A stretch of 64,000 nt of DNA from Ilyomonas limi (GCF_005233845.1 NZ_SZQL01000002.1:248001-312000); one strand, 5' to 3'. Shown: positions 27,953 to 38,319, counted from the first letter of the stretch. A program made the numbers and translations. Notes: generated by a model from the letters alone, not told the origin.

Positions 27953-28633
27953 ATGGATAAACAGTTAATGCGTGACATAGTACAATGGGACATTCAATCC
28001 TGGAGTAAGGCCATTCTTTTTTGGGATAAAAAAATAGATTGGTCTTCTGTTAATACCTGCCTTGAACTCGGCGCAAGAGAAGGCGGTTTATCCCTGTGGC
28101 TGGCATTGAAAAACAAGCAGGTGATTTGCTCGGATATTGTTATTTCAAAAGAAGCAGAACAGCTACACCTAAAGTACAAAGTGGCAGATAAAATAGAATA
28201 CGAAACTATTGACGCCGCCGGCATCCCGTATGAAGATTATTTTGATGTAATTGTTTTTAAATCAGTGCTGGGCGGTATAGGGAAAAATAACAATTACAGG
28301 TTACAGGAGCAAGCCGTGAATGAAATGTACAAAGCATTAAAGCCCGGTGGCAAGTTGTTGTTTGCAGAAAACTTAAGGTCATCGGTATTGCATGATGTTA
28401 TAAGAAAAATATTCCGGCAATGGGGCAGCAAATGGCGGTATGTATCCCTGCAGGAAATCAACACCCTGATGAAAAAATTTTCGACGGTTGACATAGCAAC
28501 TACCGGCTTTTTATCTGTCTTTGGCAAGAACGAACCACAACGGGAAATATTGGCTGCGGTTGATGAACAATTGTTTAATAAATTGGTACCACAACGCTGG
28601 CATTGCATTGCCTACGGTATTGCAGAGAAGTAG
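27953..28633 (+). CDS. Class I SAM-dependent methyltransferase
   Basis: A 226-residue methyltransferase. ATG 27953 is chosen over an upstream in-frame TTG at 27905. The SAM-binding motif I is CLELGAREGGLSLWLA; motif II has the acidic residue in VICSDI; the later strand is FDVIVFKSVLGG, followed by ALKPGGKLLFAENL. It resembles methyltransferase domains acting on small molecules or lipids, but the substrate is not readable. It stands alone, facing the CDF gene tail to tail. Confidence 0.88.
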   Translation: MDKQLMRDIVQWDIQSWSKAILFWDKKIDWSSVNTCLELGAREGGLSLWLALKNKQVICSDIVISKEAEQLHLKYKVADKIEYETIDAAGIPYEDYFDVIVFKSVLGGIGKNNNYRLQEQAVNEMYKALKPGGKLLFAENLRSSVLHDVIRKIFRQWGSKWRYVSLQEINTLMKKFSTVDIATTGFLSVFGKNEPQREILAAVDEQLFNKLVPQRWHCIAYGIAEK

Positions 28634-28761
28634 TTAGTAAGTGGTGAAGAATAGTTGACAATTATTAGCTAATAGGTGATAGCTAACAACTTTGCATTTA
28701 CCCGCTTGTACTTTTATGTCTTTTTCTGAATCTTCACCGTTGCAGCTTTTATGCTTGTTGC

Positions 28762-29820
28762 TTATTCTTTACCGCGTGTTTCTCCCGTTCTTGTATTTTG
28801 CTTCTTATTCTTCATTTCATTCAACTGTGCAGTTTCCAATGTATGTTTTTCATTCAGGAGAACATTGGCAAGTGTCCACTCAAGTCGTTTTTCCAGTACG
28901 TGCTGCCGAACAGGGCAATCACTTTTTATGCAAATGGCACAGCCTGCAGGTGGTATGCAACCGTCTGTGTGTACAAACATTTCGAAAGCGTCTCCAAACT
29001 CACTGGTGATCAGTGTTCTCAGTTTATCTATTTCATCGTGCGCTTCATTTATGTTTAAATACCAGGGCACTGTAAGGTGAAAATCGGCGTGCAACAAACT
29101 ACCATATTTTATTACCCGCAGGTTATGAATATCTACCCAGTTTTCGCGGCGGTTAGCATTGAGTAATTGCACCATCCGGGTCAGCAGTTTCATATCTGCC
29201 TCATCCATAATGCCAGCCAATGAGGTACGGATGATACGATAGCCATTGTATAAGATAATCCCACTCAAAGTAATGGCAATTGCTTTATCCAGCCAATATT
29301 GCCCGGTGTATAAAATGATAATTAAACCGGCAATCACCGCCAGAGTTGAATAGGTATCTATCTGCAAATGTTTACCGCTCGACTCTAAGGCAACTGATTT
29401 ATTACGCCTGCCAATTTTAATACAGATATAACCGGCAACATAATTAACTATTCCGGTTATTCCTACTAAAATTAACCCTTTATCCAATGAGCCTACTGGC
29501 CTATCTTCAAAAAAGTTCTGTACGGTTTGATACAGTACTAAAATACCTGCAGCCACAATTAGCGAACCCTCTACCGCTGCAGAAACAAATTCTGCTTTGC
29601 CATGCCCGTAAGGATGCCCTTCATCGCGTGGCTTTGCAGCGATGTATAAACTATACAAACCAATAAAACCCGCAATTACATTTACAATACTTTCCAGCGC
29701 ATCAGTCAAAATCGCTAACGAATGCGTGAGGTAATACGCAATGATTTTTGCAATGAATAATACCACCGATAACAGTGTTATCCATTTTTGAACCCTGAAA
29801 TTTTGTTTAGCTGACTGCAA
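28762..29820 (-). CDS. Cation diffusion facilitator (CDF) family transporter
   Basis: A 352-residue inner-membrane exporter of divalent metals with six helices. Family motifs are LTDALESIVN in helix 2, HPYGHGKAEF in the loop, HLQID (His-x3-Asp) in helix 5 and a C-terminal cytoplasmic domain with FHLTVPW and FVHTDGC. The tail has a Cys-rich patch (CIPPAGCAICIKSDC) followed by a charged end, so metal sensing or trafficking is possible. The first codon is TTG at 29820-29818; no in-frame ATG precedes the first helix. The transported metal is not determined. Confidence 0.92.
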   Translation of the reverse strand: MQSAKQNFRVQKWITLLSVVLFIAKIIAYYLTHSLAILTDALESIVNVIAGFIGLYSLYIAAKPRDEGHPYGHGKAEFVSAAVEGSLIVAAGILVLYQTVQNFFEDRPVGSLDKGLILVGITGIVNYVAGYICIKIGRRNKSVALESSGKHLQIDTYSTLAVIAGLIIILYTGQYWLDKAIAITLSGIILYNGYRIIRTSLAGIMDEADMKLLTRMVQLLNANRRENWVDIHNLRVIKYGSLLHADFHLTVPWYLNINEAHDEIDKLRTLITSEFGDAFEMFVHTDGCIPPAGCAICIKSDCPVRQHVLEKRLEWTLANVLLNEKHTLETAQLNEMKNKKQNTRTGETRGKE

Positions 29821-30101
29821 AAGAGAATTTTTAGAAAAAAGGGCACAAATGTAAGAAGAAACCTTCAGTCGTGCCTTGCGACTGTATCGGGATAGGTATT
29901 CTCCAGTGGTGGAGATGAAACATCAAAAGCTTACATCATACATAATATATTTAAAATTCAGGTACACGAATAAGACAACAATTGTGAATTAATTTAGGTA
30001 AGTAAATATAGTGAAAATAGATTATTTTAACTGGTAATCATCCCATTGCAGATGGCAATATCCAACGAAAATATTACGCACGTTTTAACTGTAATAAATC
30101 T

Positions 30102-30109
30102 TAACTTTG
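30102..30109 (+). promoter_or_regulatory. Promoter -7 box of rpsA
   Basis: TAACTTTG matches TAnnTTTG, with a T-run (CGTTTT) upstream near 30081-30086. It lies 33 bases before the chosen ATG and rules out the in-frame TTG at 30107. The rest of the 29821-30142 gap holds nothing recognised. Confidence 0.65.
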
Positions 30110-30142
30110 CAACCCCGAATAAAAAACCGGGATTTTATTTTT

Positions 30143-32140
30143 ATGGAAGAAAACAATATTGTTAACCCAAACGCTGAACAGCAGGAGCAAACGCCGGTGG
30201 CACAACAGCCACAGGAGCAGGCTACAGCGACAACAAATGAACCTGCACAGGAGGGTGCTGACGGTAACAACGGACAAGCACAACCCGATGCTGCACAAGA
30301 GCAGCCAGTACAAAATGATGTGAAAGTACAGGAACCGGTAGCTGAAACTGTTGCAGCTCACGACGACTTCGACTGGAGCATTGACAAGCGTAATGTAGCC
30401 CATTACAGCAAAGAAGACCAGCAAAAATATGACAAAGTATATGAAGATACTTTTGTGCAGATTGAAGATGGTGAAATTGTAAATGGTACCGTGGTAGCAC
30501 TCACCAAAACCGATGCGGTTATCAATATTGGTTTTAAGAGTGACGGCTTGATTTCGCTGAACGAATTCCGCGACCTGGCAGATCTTCAGATCGGGGATGT
30601 AGTGGAAGTGATGGTAGTAGAAAAAGAAGACCGTCAGGGACACCTGCACCTGAGCCGTAAGAGTGCCCGCATCTTCCGTGCATGGGAGCGCATTGTAGAA
30701 GTACACAAAACCGGTGAAGTGGTAACGGGACATGTAACCAGCAAAACCAAAGGCGGCCTGATCGTGGACGTATTTGGTATGGAAACATTCTTACCAGGCT
30801 CACAAATTGACGTGAAGCCCGTAACCGATTACGACCAGTTTGTAGGTAAAACAATGGAATTTAAGGTGGTGAAGATCAACGAAGCCATTAAGAATGCCGT
30901 TGTATCGCACAAAGCCCTGATTGAAAGTGATATTGAAGCACAACGTGCTCAAATCATCAGCCGCCTCGAGAAAGGTCAGGTGCTGGAAGGTACAGTAAAG
31001 AATATTACCGATTTTGGTGCCTTTATGGACCTCGGTGGTTTGGATGGCTTGTTGTACATCACCGATATTTCGTGGGGTCGTATCTCTCACCCGGCGGAAG
31101 TGCTGAAACTCGATCAGAAGCTGAATGTTGTAGTGCTTGATTTTGACGATGATAAAAAACGTATCTCTCTCGGTCTTAAACAATTAACACCACATCCTTG
31201 GGATGTATTGCCAGAAAACATTGTAGAAGGCGCCACTGTAAAGGGTAAAGTGGTAAATATTGAAGACTACGGTGCATTTCTCGAAATTATGCCTGGCGTA
31301 GAAGGGCTGGTGCACGTGAGTGAAATCACCTGGGCTAATACGCCAATCAACGCTAAGGAATTCTTTAAACTGGGCGATGAATACGAAGCGAAAGTAGTAA
31401 CGCTGGATAAAGAAGCCCGCAAAATGAGTCTGTCTATCAAGCAATTGACCGAAGATCCATGGAGCACTATCGAAACCAAATATCCGGAAGGCAGCAAACA
31501 CAAAGGCGTGGTGAAGAACATTACTCCATACGGCGTGTTTGTAGAACTGGAACCAGGTATAGGCGGTATGATTCACATCTCCGATTTAAGCTGGCTCAAA
31601 CGCTTCAACCACCCATCTGAATACACCAAAGTGGGCGCAGACATAGATGTGGTTATCCTGAGCATTGATAAAGAAAACCGCAAATTGCAACTGGGTCACA
31701 AGCAACTGGAAGAAGACCCCTGGAATGCACTGGAAGATACCTTTGCAGTAGGCACTATCCACGAGGGTACTGTTATCCGCAAAGACGATAAAGGTGCATT
31801 AGTACTGCTCCCTTATGGCTTGGAAGGTTTTGCGCCTAACCGTCACCTCGTAAAAGAAGATGGTAAGAGCGTAGCGGCTGATGAAACTGCTGAATTTATG
31901 GTTATTGAATTTGACCGTAACGAAAAGCGCATCGTGCTGAGCCACTCCCGTATTTGGGAACAGGCTAAGCAGGAAGAAAAAGAGGCAGCCCGTAAAGAAG
32001 CCAGAAAAGAAGAAGAAAACGCTAAGAAAGTCGTGAAGAACATTCAAAGTAAAGTGGAAAAAACCACGCTTGGCGACTTAGGCGCACTGGCTGAAATAAA
32101 AGAAAGACTGAAAAAGGAAGAAGGTAATAACAACAAGTAA
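30143..32140 (+). CDS. rpsA: 30S ribosomal protein S1
   Basis: A 665-residue RNA-binding protein that helps mRNA onto the 30S subunit. ATG 30143 opens a Gln/Ala/Glu-rich, disordered N-terminal extension of roughly 75 residues, a Bacteroidota trait. Six S1 repeats follow, starting at GEIVNGTVVALTKTD, GEVVTGHVTSKTKGG, GQVLEGTVKNITDFGAF, GATVKGKVVNIEDYGAF, GSKHKGVVKNITPYGVF and GTIHEGTVIRKDDKGA. The end is a Lys/Glu-rich helix. It has its own promoter and terminator. Confidence 0.97.
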   Translation: MEENNIVNPNAEQQEQTPVAQQPQEQATATTNEPAQEGADGNNGQAQPDAAQEQPVQNDVKVQEPVAETVAAHDDFDWSIDKRNVAHYSKEDQQKYDKVYEDTFVQIEDGEIVNGTVVALTKTDAVINIGFKSDGLISLNEFRDLADLQIGDVVEVMVVEKEDRQGHLHLSRKSARIFRAWERIVEVHKTGEVVTGHVTSKTKGGLIVDVFGMETFLPGSQIDVKPVTDYDQFVGKTMEFKVVKINEAIKNAVVSHKALIESDIEAQRAQIISRLEKGQVLEGTVKNITDFGAFMDLGGLDGLLYITDISWGRISHPAEVLKLDQKLNVVVLDFDDDKKRISLGLKQLTPHPWDVLPENIVEGATVKGKVVNIEDYGAFLEIMPGVEGLVHVSEITWANTPINAKEFFKLGDEYEAKVVTLDKEARKMSLSIKQLTEDPWSTIETKYPEGSKHKGVVKNITPYGVFVELEPGIGGMIHISDLSWLKRFNHPSEYTKVGADIDVVILSIDKENRKLQLGHKQLEEDPWNALEDTFAVGTIHEGTVIRKDDKGALVLLPYGLEGFAPNRHLVKEDGKSVAADETAEFMVIEFDRNEKRIVLSHSRIWEQAKQEEKEAARKEARKEEENAKKVVKNIQSKVEKTTLGDLGALAEIKERLKKEEGNNNK

Positions 32141-32172
32141 TTACGATCTTTTTTACAGGTTTTGAATAATTG

Positions 32173-32200
32173 AAAGCCCCGCAAAATGCGGGGCTTTTTT
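32173..32200 (+). terminator. Intrinsic terminator of rpsA
   Basis: AAAGCCCCGC (32173-32182) pairs with GCGGGGCTTT (32188-32197) around AAAAT, followed by T residues, 33 bases after the stop codon. Confidence 0.92.
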
Positions 32201-32360
32201 ATTGCCTTTATGTTTACGTTACGGCTTAATACAAGCCTGATGCAGTTGGTGTATCACTCCTATCAATCATCTTTTGCATTCCGGCAAAATAAACGCGTCT
32301 TTGCTTCGCTGCGCTTGCAGGATGAAAAAGCTATTTATCTTCACATCACAAAACCATAAT

Positions 32361-32585
32361 ATGGATAATGCGGCTAACAAAGAATTATTTGAACAATTAG
32401 TCTCTATGAAAATGCCTTTTGGTAAATACAAAGATGTAGTACTTTGCGATTTGCCAATATCCTATTTAGAATGGTTTCAGCGAAAAGGCTTTCCCAAAGG
32501 AAAGCTCGGCATTTTGCTGGCAACGATGTACGAGATAAAACTGAATGGACTCTCCTGTCTATTGGAGCCGTTGAAAAAGAAATAA
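32361..32585 (+). CDS. DUF3820 family small protein
   Basis: A 74-residue protein starting MDNAANKELFEQLVSMKMPF at ATG 32361 (the frame is open to an upstream TTG but without conserved sequence). The core FGKYKDVVLCDLPISYLEWF and KGFPKGKLG is the DUF3820 signature. Function is unknown; a Pseudomonas relative was studied as a quorum-linked factor. Single gene. Confidence 0.85.
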   Translation: MDNAANKELFEQLVSMKMPFGKYKDVVLCDLPISYLEWFQRKGFPKGKLGILLATMYEIKLNGLSCLLEPLKKK

Positions 32586-32746
32586 ACCAAAGCTTTTGAT
32601 ACCTGCTGTTAATTGATACTGTAACCATAAAAATGCCATTTAACTTACTGCCTGCTGAGGTTGCATCAGTTAATTAAATGGCAAATGCGGTTAGTCAAAA
32701 CTAAAAATAAGATTGTAGTCAATAAGCCTTCTATAAGAAAGAAAAG

Positions 32747-33058
32747 TTAAGCCTGTGCAGTTGGCCCGCCAAAATTAAGTGGTATTTCTATCTGCTCCAG
32801 ATCCTTGATGGTGCCATGCGCATCTTCGTAGCGCATTACATTTTCCTGCAAAGCTTTCATAAAGCGTTTGGCGTGCATGGGTGTAAAAATGATGCGCGAT
32901 TTTACTTTACTCTTAGGTGTTCCCGGCATCACATTCACAAAATCTATCACAAACTCGGCATGACTGTGTGTAATAATGGCCAAATTGGCGTAAGCCCCTT
33001 CTGCTACTTCTTCTGATATCTCTATATTTATCTGATTTTGCGGTTGTTGATCGGACAT
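32747..33058 (-). CDS. DUF3467 family protein
   Basis: A 103-residue soluble protein with the family core GAYANLAIITHSHAEFVIDF and VKSRIIFTPMHAKRF, ending PLNFGGPTAQA. DUF3467 proteins are widespread in Bacteroidota with no settled function. It lies alone, 161 bases from the convergent DUF3820 gene. Confidence 0.88.
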   Translation of the reverse strand: MSDQQPQNQINIEISEEVAEGAYANLAIITHSHAEFVIDFVNVMPGTPKSKVKSRIIFTPMHAKRFMKALQENVMRYEDAHGTIKDLEQIEIPLNFGGPTAQA

Positions 33059-33563
33059 GAGAAACGTTTTTATTTAATTTGCCGAAGATACGAGTTATGT
33101 ACGTTGCTATAAACTAAAAAGGTGAACTGCAAATACAGTTGTTTTTGAGGCAGAAATTACTACATACACAACAAGAATTTTTAATGAATAAATATTCTTT
33201 GAAATATTTAAATACAACCAAAACTTATCTGCATAACAGTTACTTCAGAATTCATAAATATACCCCTGATACTCTTAAGCATTCAGCTTTATAAAAAAGT
33301 ATATAAAATATACAAAGAACAAAACTGGCCAAATATCCAACTCCTTTTTCTGACAGTAGGATTATCAAGTTTGTTTCTGCCTTTAGCCATAATCCAATTT
33401 TTAAAGGTAATAGAAATGCGCTTATTGAGCTGGCATAGCACCTTATACCAACTGTTATTATGGATTTTGTAAATAGATGAAGAATAAGAATTAGATGAAG
33501 CAGCATAAGTGATGGCTTTCTATAAAGCTGCTGAATATTCTTTACCAAAGATTAGTGACAAGT
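33059..33563. other. AT-rich intergenic region
   Basis: No gene can be supported. A minus-strand open frame (33252-33548, 98 codons, hydrophobic) and a 36-codon plus-strand frame near 33184 both look like chance in AT-rich DNA. Confidence 0.4.
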
Positions 33564-33594
33564 AAAAGGCAAACTTTAATGCAGTTTGCCTTTT
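33564..33594. terminator. Intrinsic terminator of SusCD locus 1
   Basis: AAAAGGCAAACT (33564-33575) pairs with AGTTTGCCTTTT (33583-33594) over a 7-base loop, 37 bases past the SusD stop. Confidence 0.88.
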
Positions 33595-33630
33595 ATTTTT
33601 TCTTTTACTTTATTGTTGTAAGTTAAATAA

Positions 33631-35157
33631 CTACGGATTTTGATCGGCTGCCGACAAGGCTTCATTAGCCTGAATTTCTGATTGTGGTATTTTTAAATTA
33701 AATGCCGGATCATTGGCAGGAATGAAATAATCATTAGGTGTTGGATGGTTAGATTTCGTGCGGTCTATAGGCAACTGCAGCCTCTTAGCATCCAGCCAAT
33801 CTATACCCAACTCACCATACAATTCTTTTCTTCTTTCCAGTAAAATTTCATCAATCAGTGCCTGACCGGTCTTATGAGATTGTACAGCTTTAGGATCGCG
33901 ATTGCTTTGCAGTTCGAATAAGATGTTATCCGCATCTGCATCTTTGCCTTGCTTTGCTTTTGCTTCTGCTTCTATCAAATACATTTCGCCAACCCGTATC
34001 ATATTTAGTGATTCATTGAAATCAATTGTTTTCAAGTCTACCGTTTTACCGCTTATTAGTTCAACAGGTTGCCCTGAGCTAATACCAAATTTGTTGGTTG
34101 CTAGATAATCTGCTGCTGTAGGATCAGGATCATAAACATAAAAAGTATTGCGTATATCAGTAGCAGAAAAGTTTTCAACTAATTCTCTGCTCATCCAAAA
34201 TGCATCATAGCCATTACCCGTTTGTTCGAAAAAGGAACTTGGTGTACCGTAATAAAGACTCTGACCGCCATTTTCAATCGTTTGCGGAAAGCCCCAGATC
34301 ACTTCATCGGAAGTGAGCCCGTTATAATTGTCGGGATAGCCCGAAGCGTCGAGGCTTAAGCCCTCTCTTGCATTAATGGCTGCATTTTCTGCTTCTGCCC
34401 ATTTGCCTTGCTCAAGGTAAATCCTGGCAGCCATACCCCAGGCAACATTCAGGTTTACCTGGCTTTTAAGAGCGCGGTCTGTGGTTAAATTTTGAACAGC
34501 AAACTGGATGTCATCATTAATTTGATTGTACACATCCTTTACAGTACCACGCGGCTTTCCTTCCAGATTTTCGCCACTGGCAGGCTCTGTATAAACTGGA
34601 ACACCCGGTGCACTTGGATCTTTCAGGTAAGCAAACTGAAACTCGCGGATTAATTCAAAATACAAAAAAGCGCGCAGTGCTCTTCCTTCTGCAAAAAGAG
34701 GTGCTTTTTGTTCTTCCGTTATAGTAGTGCTGTTTTGAACACCATTTATTAAAGTATTTACCTGATTGATAAGCTCGTAAAAGAAATACCAGGTAAATCT
34801 TGTTCTGCGGTAAGTCGGCTCCCGGTTATCATTTTGATAATCAAAATAATACCAGCTATTATAAGGCATTACAATGTCCATACCTTTTGCATCGCGCGCC
34901 AGGTTGATAGAGTTATAGCCCCAGGTGTCTGTTGATCCGCCAGCACTGGCATCTATGCTCTGCCACTGGCTACGCATGCTCCTGTAAATACCATTAAAAT
35001 AAACACGAACAGCATCGGGTGAAGCATACACCTGATCAGCCGTTGCCGAATTGGTAGGAGCCACATCGTTAATAAAGTCTTTTTTACAGGCATTTAAAAA
35101 CACTGTAAAAGATAGTAAAAGTAAAAAGAAAGGAATTCTATATTGTTGGTTCAACAT
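33631..35157 (-). CDS. RagB/SusD family nutrient-binding lipoprotein (locus 1)
   Basis: A 508-residue surface lipoprotein that forms the lid over its SusC barrel. The signal peptide ends in FLNACKKDF, with Cys as lipid anchor. The SusD TPR helices include YFNGIYRSMR, EGRALRAFLYFELIREF and VAWGMAARIYLEQGKWAEAE. The C-terminal part has MIRVGEMYLIEAEAKAKQGK and ILLERRKELYGELGIDWLDAKR. It starts 21 bases after its SusC gene. The ligand is unknown. Confidence 0.95.
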   Translation of the reverse strand: MLNQQYRIPFFLLLLSFTVFLNACKKDFINDVAPTNSATADQVYASPDAVRVYFNGIYRSMRSQWQSIDASAGGSTDTWGYNSINLARDAKGMDIVMPYNSWYYFDYQNDNREPTYRRTRFTWYFFYELINQVNTLINGVQNSTTITEEQKAPLFAEGRALRAFLYFELIREFQFAYLKDPSAPGVPVYTEPASGENLEGKPRGTVKDVYNQINDDIQFAVQNLTTDRALKSQVNLNVAWGMAARIYLEQGKWAEAENAAINAREGLSLDASGYPDNYNGLTSDEVIWGFPQTIENGGQSLYYGTPSSFFEQTGNGYDAFWMSRELVENFSATDIRNTFYVYDPDPTAADYLATNKFGISSGQPVELISGKTVDLKTIDFNESLNMIRVGEMYLIEAEAKAKQGKDADADNILFELQSNRDPKAVQSHKTGQALIDEILLERRKELYGELGIDWLDAKRLQLPIDRTKSNHPTPNDYFIPANDPAFNLKIPQSEIQANEALSAADQNP

Positions 35158-35178
35158 TGTGTTTCTCTTTAATTAGTA

Positions 35179-38100
35179 TTAGAAATTAAGGTCAAGACCG
35201 GCAGAAAAGGTTTTAAACATCACAGCATTACCTACTGCATCACCATTTAGTGCAGATTCAGGATCTGAACCTTTTTTCAGTTTGTCCCAGGTGAGCATGT
35301 TATCAGCCTGTATATACACGCGTATATTTTTGAAGACCTTCTGGCTCTTATCGAGGTTGAAAGTATAACCTAATGTTACATTACGCAATCTCACATAATC
35401 TCCGCTGTATAAAAAGCGGGTAGATAATTGTTCTTCATCATTATTATTCGGATTCAGTTTTGGAACATCAGTGATATCGCCAGGTTTCTGCCATCTTCTT
35501 AGTTCATCTACATCCATTTGAGCACCATAGCCACTATACAGTCCGTGCATCAGGTTAGCATAGTTGTTATCGTAGTATTTACCGCCAAAAGCGTAATTGA
35601 GTAAAATATTCAGGTCGAAGCCTTTATAGCCCAGCCGGGTAGTAAAGCCACCGGTAACTTTGGGCAAGCCGGAACCTACCCATTCTTCACTGTTCAATGC
35701 TTCGGTATAGTCATTCGATTTTACTTTTTTACCGGTTGCGTTTCCATTGGCATCGGTTTCGTTTACCCACCACTGACCACCGCCGGTTTCCGGATCAACA
35801 CCAGCCCACACAGGCAGGTAGTATTCATACAACGACTTGCCTACTACGCGCCTGAAAGCACCACTGGAAGCCGAAGTGTCCTGTCCAGGCAGCAATTCTT
35901 TAATGGTGTTCTTTACATAAGTAATGTTGAACATCAGGTTCAGGTTAAGATCCTTGCTACGGATAACACTGTAATTAAGGTTTAGCTCAATGCCTTTGTT
36001 CTGTAGTTTTCCGATATTAGTTTGGATACTTGAAAAACCGATAGAAGGCGGTAGTGGTTGATTAAACAACAGCTTTTTTGAGTTCTTTTCAAACAGGTCA
36101 ATACTACCGCTCAGCTTATTTTTGAAAAAGCCGAAATCTATACCAATATTGGTAGTCAACTGCCTTTCCCATTGTATTTGGGCGTTGGCAAGATTGTCTA
36201 AATACACACCGGCGTTTGTTAGTTCATTATAACCGGAGGCATAGGTGCTTAGATACGGGAAAAAGCTGTTTAATGCATTATTACCCAATGCACCATAAGA
36301 AGCACGTATTTTTAGAAAATTGACAGTATTGGAGTTTTTCAGGAATTTCTCCTCGCTCATTACCCACGAAACGCCACCTGCCGGAAACCAGCCATAACGA
36401 AAACCTGGCGCAAAAATGGAAGAGCCGTCTCTTCTGGCAGTAAACTCTGCAAAATATTTGCCTTGATAATCATACTTCACCCTGCCCAGGTAGCTAAGCA
36501 AGGTAGAAGTAGTGGTATAACCTTCAAAGTCTTCGATGGTTGCAGCATTGCTCGGTTGCTCCTGCCCCGAAAAAGGAAAGCCTGTTTTGGAGCCATACAG
36601 CGTTTCAAAGAAATACTTATATGCCTCATAGCTTGCCATAGCTTCTACGTGGTGGTCGCCAAACCGGCGCTCATAATTCAGCATGTTGTTCCATGTCCAG
36701 GAGGTAGTCAGGTCTTGCTCGCGGTAAACACGACCACCTACTGATTCTGCATCACCAAACTCTCTGTTTTGGTATTGAAGCTGATCAACAGAATTTCTGT
36801 TAATACCAAAATTACTTCTGAAATATAAACCAGTCGTAAGATTGATCTGAGCATAAGCATTCAAATCGGTAAGCAGACGTTTGTAGTTCCAGTCATCCAA
36901 AAATATAGTACCCACTACATTAGATGGCTGCAATACGGGTCTGTTTATATTTACAGTACGGTTTGGATTAGGCTTACCATAATCATATATTGGATTGCCA
37001 CTCGCATCCCTGATGATTACACCGCTGTCGTTTCTTGCATATATAGGAAATACCGATGATAGTGATCTTTCGTATTGAATAACATCCGCATAATTACCGG
37101 TGCCTTGGTTGGGATAGTTTTGTTTAGAAGAAACGATGGAAGCTTTGGCACCTATCTGTAACCAGCTTTTTAAGTACGTAGTGTAATTTAATAAAGTAGA
37201 TACTCTTTCGTAGTTAGAGCGGGCTACATAACCATCCTGATTTAAATAACCCACAGAAAAATAATACTTCGATTTTTCGGTGCCGCCACTTATTCCCAGG
37301 TTAATATCTCTGCGTATAGGATTGTCTCTTTCCAAGGCATCAGTCCAGTTGTCGTTCCATAATGGTACCGCACCTGCTACCAGTTTGCCGGTTGTATCAA
37401 TGGGGTTTGGAAAAGCTGGCCCATAGGGATTGTAGCGGAATGCAGGGTTAATTAAATTTTGTGTTGCCAGTGCTGCAGCATTGGGCTCACCAGCATCTTC
37501 ATAGGTATTTTTTAAACCCTCCCAGCCTAATTCCATTAACTGCTGTGTATTTAAATAAGAGTAATCACCCACCGCTTTTTTAGAAATACCCACTACAGAG
37601 CTCAGGGTAATACTCGGTGCAGCATTTCTCTTGCCAGCTTTGGTAGTAATCAATATTACACCATTAGCTGCGCGCGACCCGTACAATGCAGTAGCCGGCG
37701 CATCCTTTAAAACAGAGAAATTATCAATATCAGCAGGATTAATCATATTTAGATTGCCATTGAAAACCACGCCGTCCACTACAATCAGCGGGTCGGCACT
37801 GGCCAATATAGAAGCAACACCCCGGATGCGTATCGTTGGGTTTTCGCCGGGCTGACCATTGGTGTTTACCACTATTACGCCCGGAGCAGTGCCTTGTAAT
37901 GCTTGGCCAACAGTAGTAACCTGCTGGCTTTTAATGGCATCCGCACTTACGGTGGAAATAGCACTGGTTATCTCCGAACGTTTTTGCGTGCCATAAGCTA
38001 CTACCACTACTTCGTTTAATGCATTGCTACCCGGCTTTAGCTGAATAACAGGGGAAGTATTGGTCGTAATATCAAATTCCTGCGTGGTGAAGTTTACAGA

Positions 38101-38319
38101 GCTGACTATCAGTGTAGTAGCCTTAGTATTAACCGATAATGTAAACTCTCCGGCCTCATTAGTAGTAGTTCCCTGTGTAGTGCCCTTTACTACAACAGAT
38201 GCATTAGCAACAGGGGCATTCTTGTCGTCCACTACCTTCCCGGTAATCGTGCGCTGCTGCGCAAAGACGCTTAAGGCAGAAAAGAGCAGAGCTGAAATCA
38301 AAGAAATCAATCTTCTCAT
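35179..38319 (-). CDS. SusC/RagA family TonB-dependent outer membrane protein (locus 1)
   Basis: A 1046-residue import barrel. Signal peptide MRRLISLISALLFSALSVFA; a CarboxypepD_reg-like domain (ITGKVVDDKNAPVANASVVV); a TonB-box-like stretch (NEVVVVAYGTQ); a plug with IRIRGVASILASADPLIVVDG and LYGSRAANGVILITTK; then the barrel, ending in FSAGLDLNF with a C-terminal Phe. There is no N-terminal STN domain, so no direct anti-sigma signalling is expected. Locus 1 has only SusC and SusD. Confidence 0.97.
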   Translation of the reverse strand: MRRLISLISALLFSALSVFAQQRTITGKVVDDKNAPVANASVVVKGTTQGTTTNEAGEFTLSVNTKATTLIVSSVNFTTQEFDITTNTSPVIQLKPGSNALNEVVVVAYGTQKRSEITSAISTVSADAIKSQQVTTVGQALQGTAPGVIVVNTNGQPGENPTIRIRGVASILASADPLIVVDGVVFNGNLNMINPADIDNFSVLKDAPATALYGSRAANGVILITTKAGKRNAAPSITLSSVVGISKKAVGDYSYLNTQQLMELGWEGLKNTYEDAGEPNAAALATQNLINPAFRYNPYGPAFPNPIDTTGKLVAGAVPLWNDNWTDALERDNPIRRDINLGISGGTEKSKYYFSVGYLNQDGYVARSNYERVSTLLNYTTYLKSWLQIGAKASIVSSKQNYPNQGTGNYADVIQYERSLSSVFPIYARNDSGVIIRDASGNPIYDYGKPNPNRTVNINRPVLQPSNVVGTIFLDDWNYKRLLTDLNAYAQINLTTGLYFRSNFGINRNSVDQLQYQNREFGDAESVGGRVYREQDLTTSWTWNNMLNYERRFGDHHVEAMASYEAYKYFFETLYGSKTGFPFSGQEQPSNAATIEDFEGYTTTSTLLSYLGRVKYDYQGKYFAEFTARRDGSSIFAPGFRYGWFPAGGVSWVMSEEKFLKNSNTVNFLKIRASYGALGNNALNSFFPYLSTYASGYNELTNAGVYLDNLANAQIQWERQLTTNIGIDFGFFKNKLSGSIDLFEKNSKKLLFNQPLPPSIGFSSIQTNIGKLQNKGIELNLNYSVIRSKDLNLNLMFNITYVKNTIKELLPGQDTSASSGAFRRVVGKSLYEYYLPVWAGVDPETGGGQWWVNETDANGNATGKKVKSNDYTEALNSEEWVGSGLPKVTGGFTTRLGYKGFDLNILLNYAFGGKYYDNNYANLMHGLYSGYGAQMDVDELRRWQKPGDITDVPKLNPNNNDEEQLSTRFLYSGDYVRLRNVTLGYTFNLDKSQKVFKNIRVYIQADNMLTWDKLKKGSDPESALNGDAVGNAVMFKTFSAGLDLNF

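Noticed and set aside
30107-30142. TTG start of rpsA at 30107
   Set aside because: It overlaps the promoter -7 box at 30102-30109; the ATG at 30143 gives the expected acidic N-terminus.
33252-33548. 98-codon hydrophobic minus-strand frame
   Set aside because: It lies in AT-rich intergenic DNA, has no recognisable family, no clear promoter and poor codon character; probably chance.
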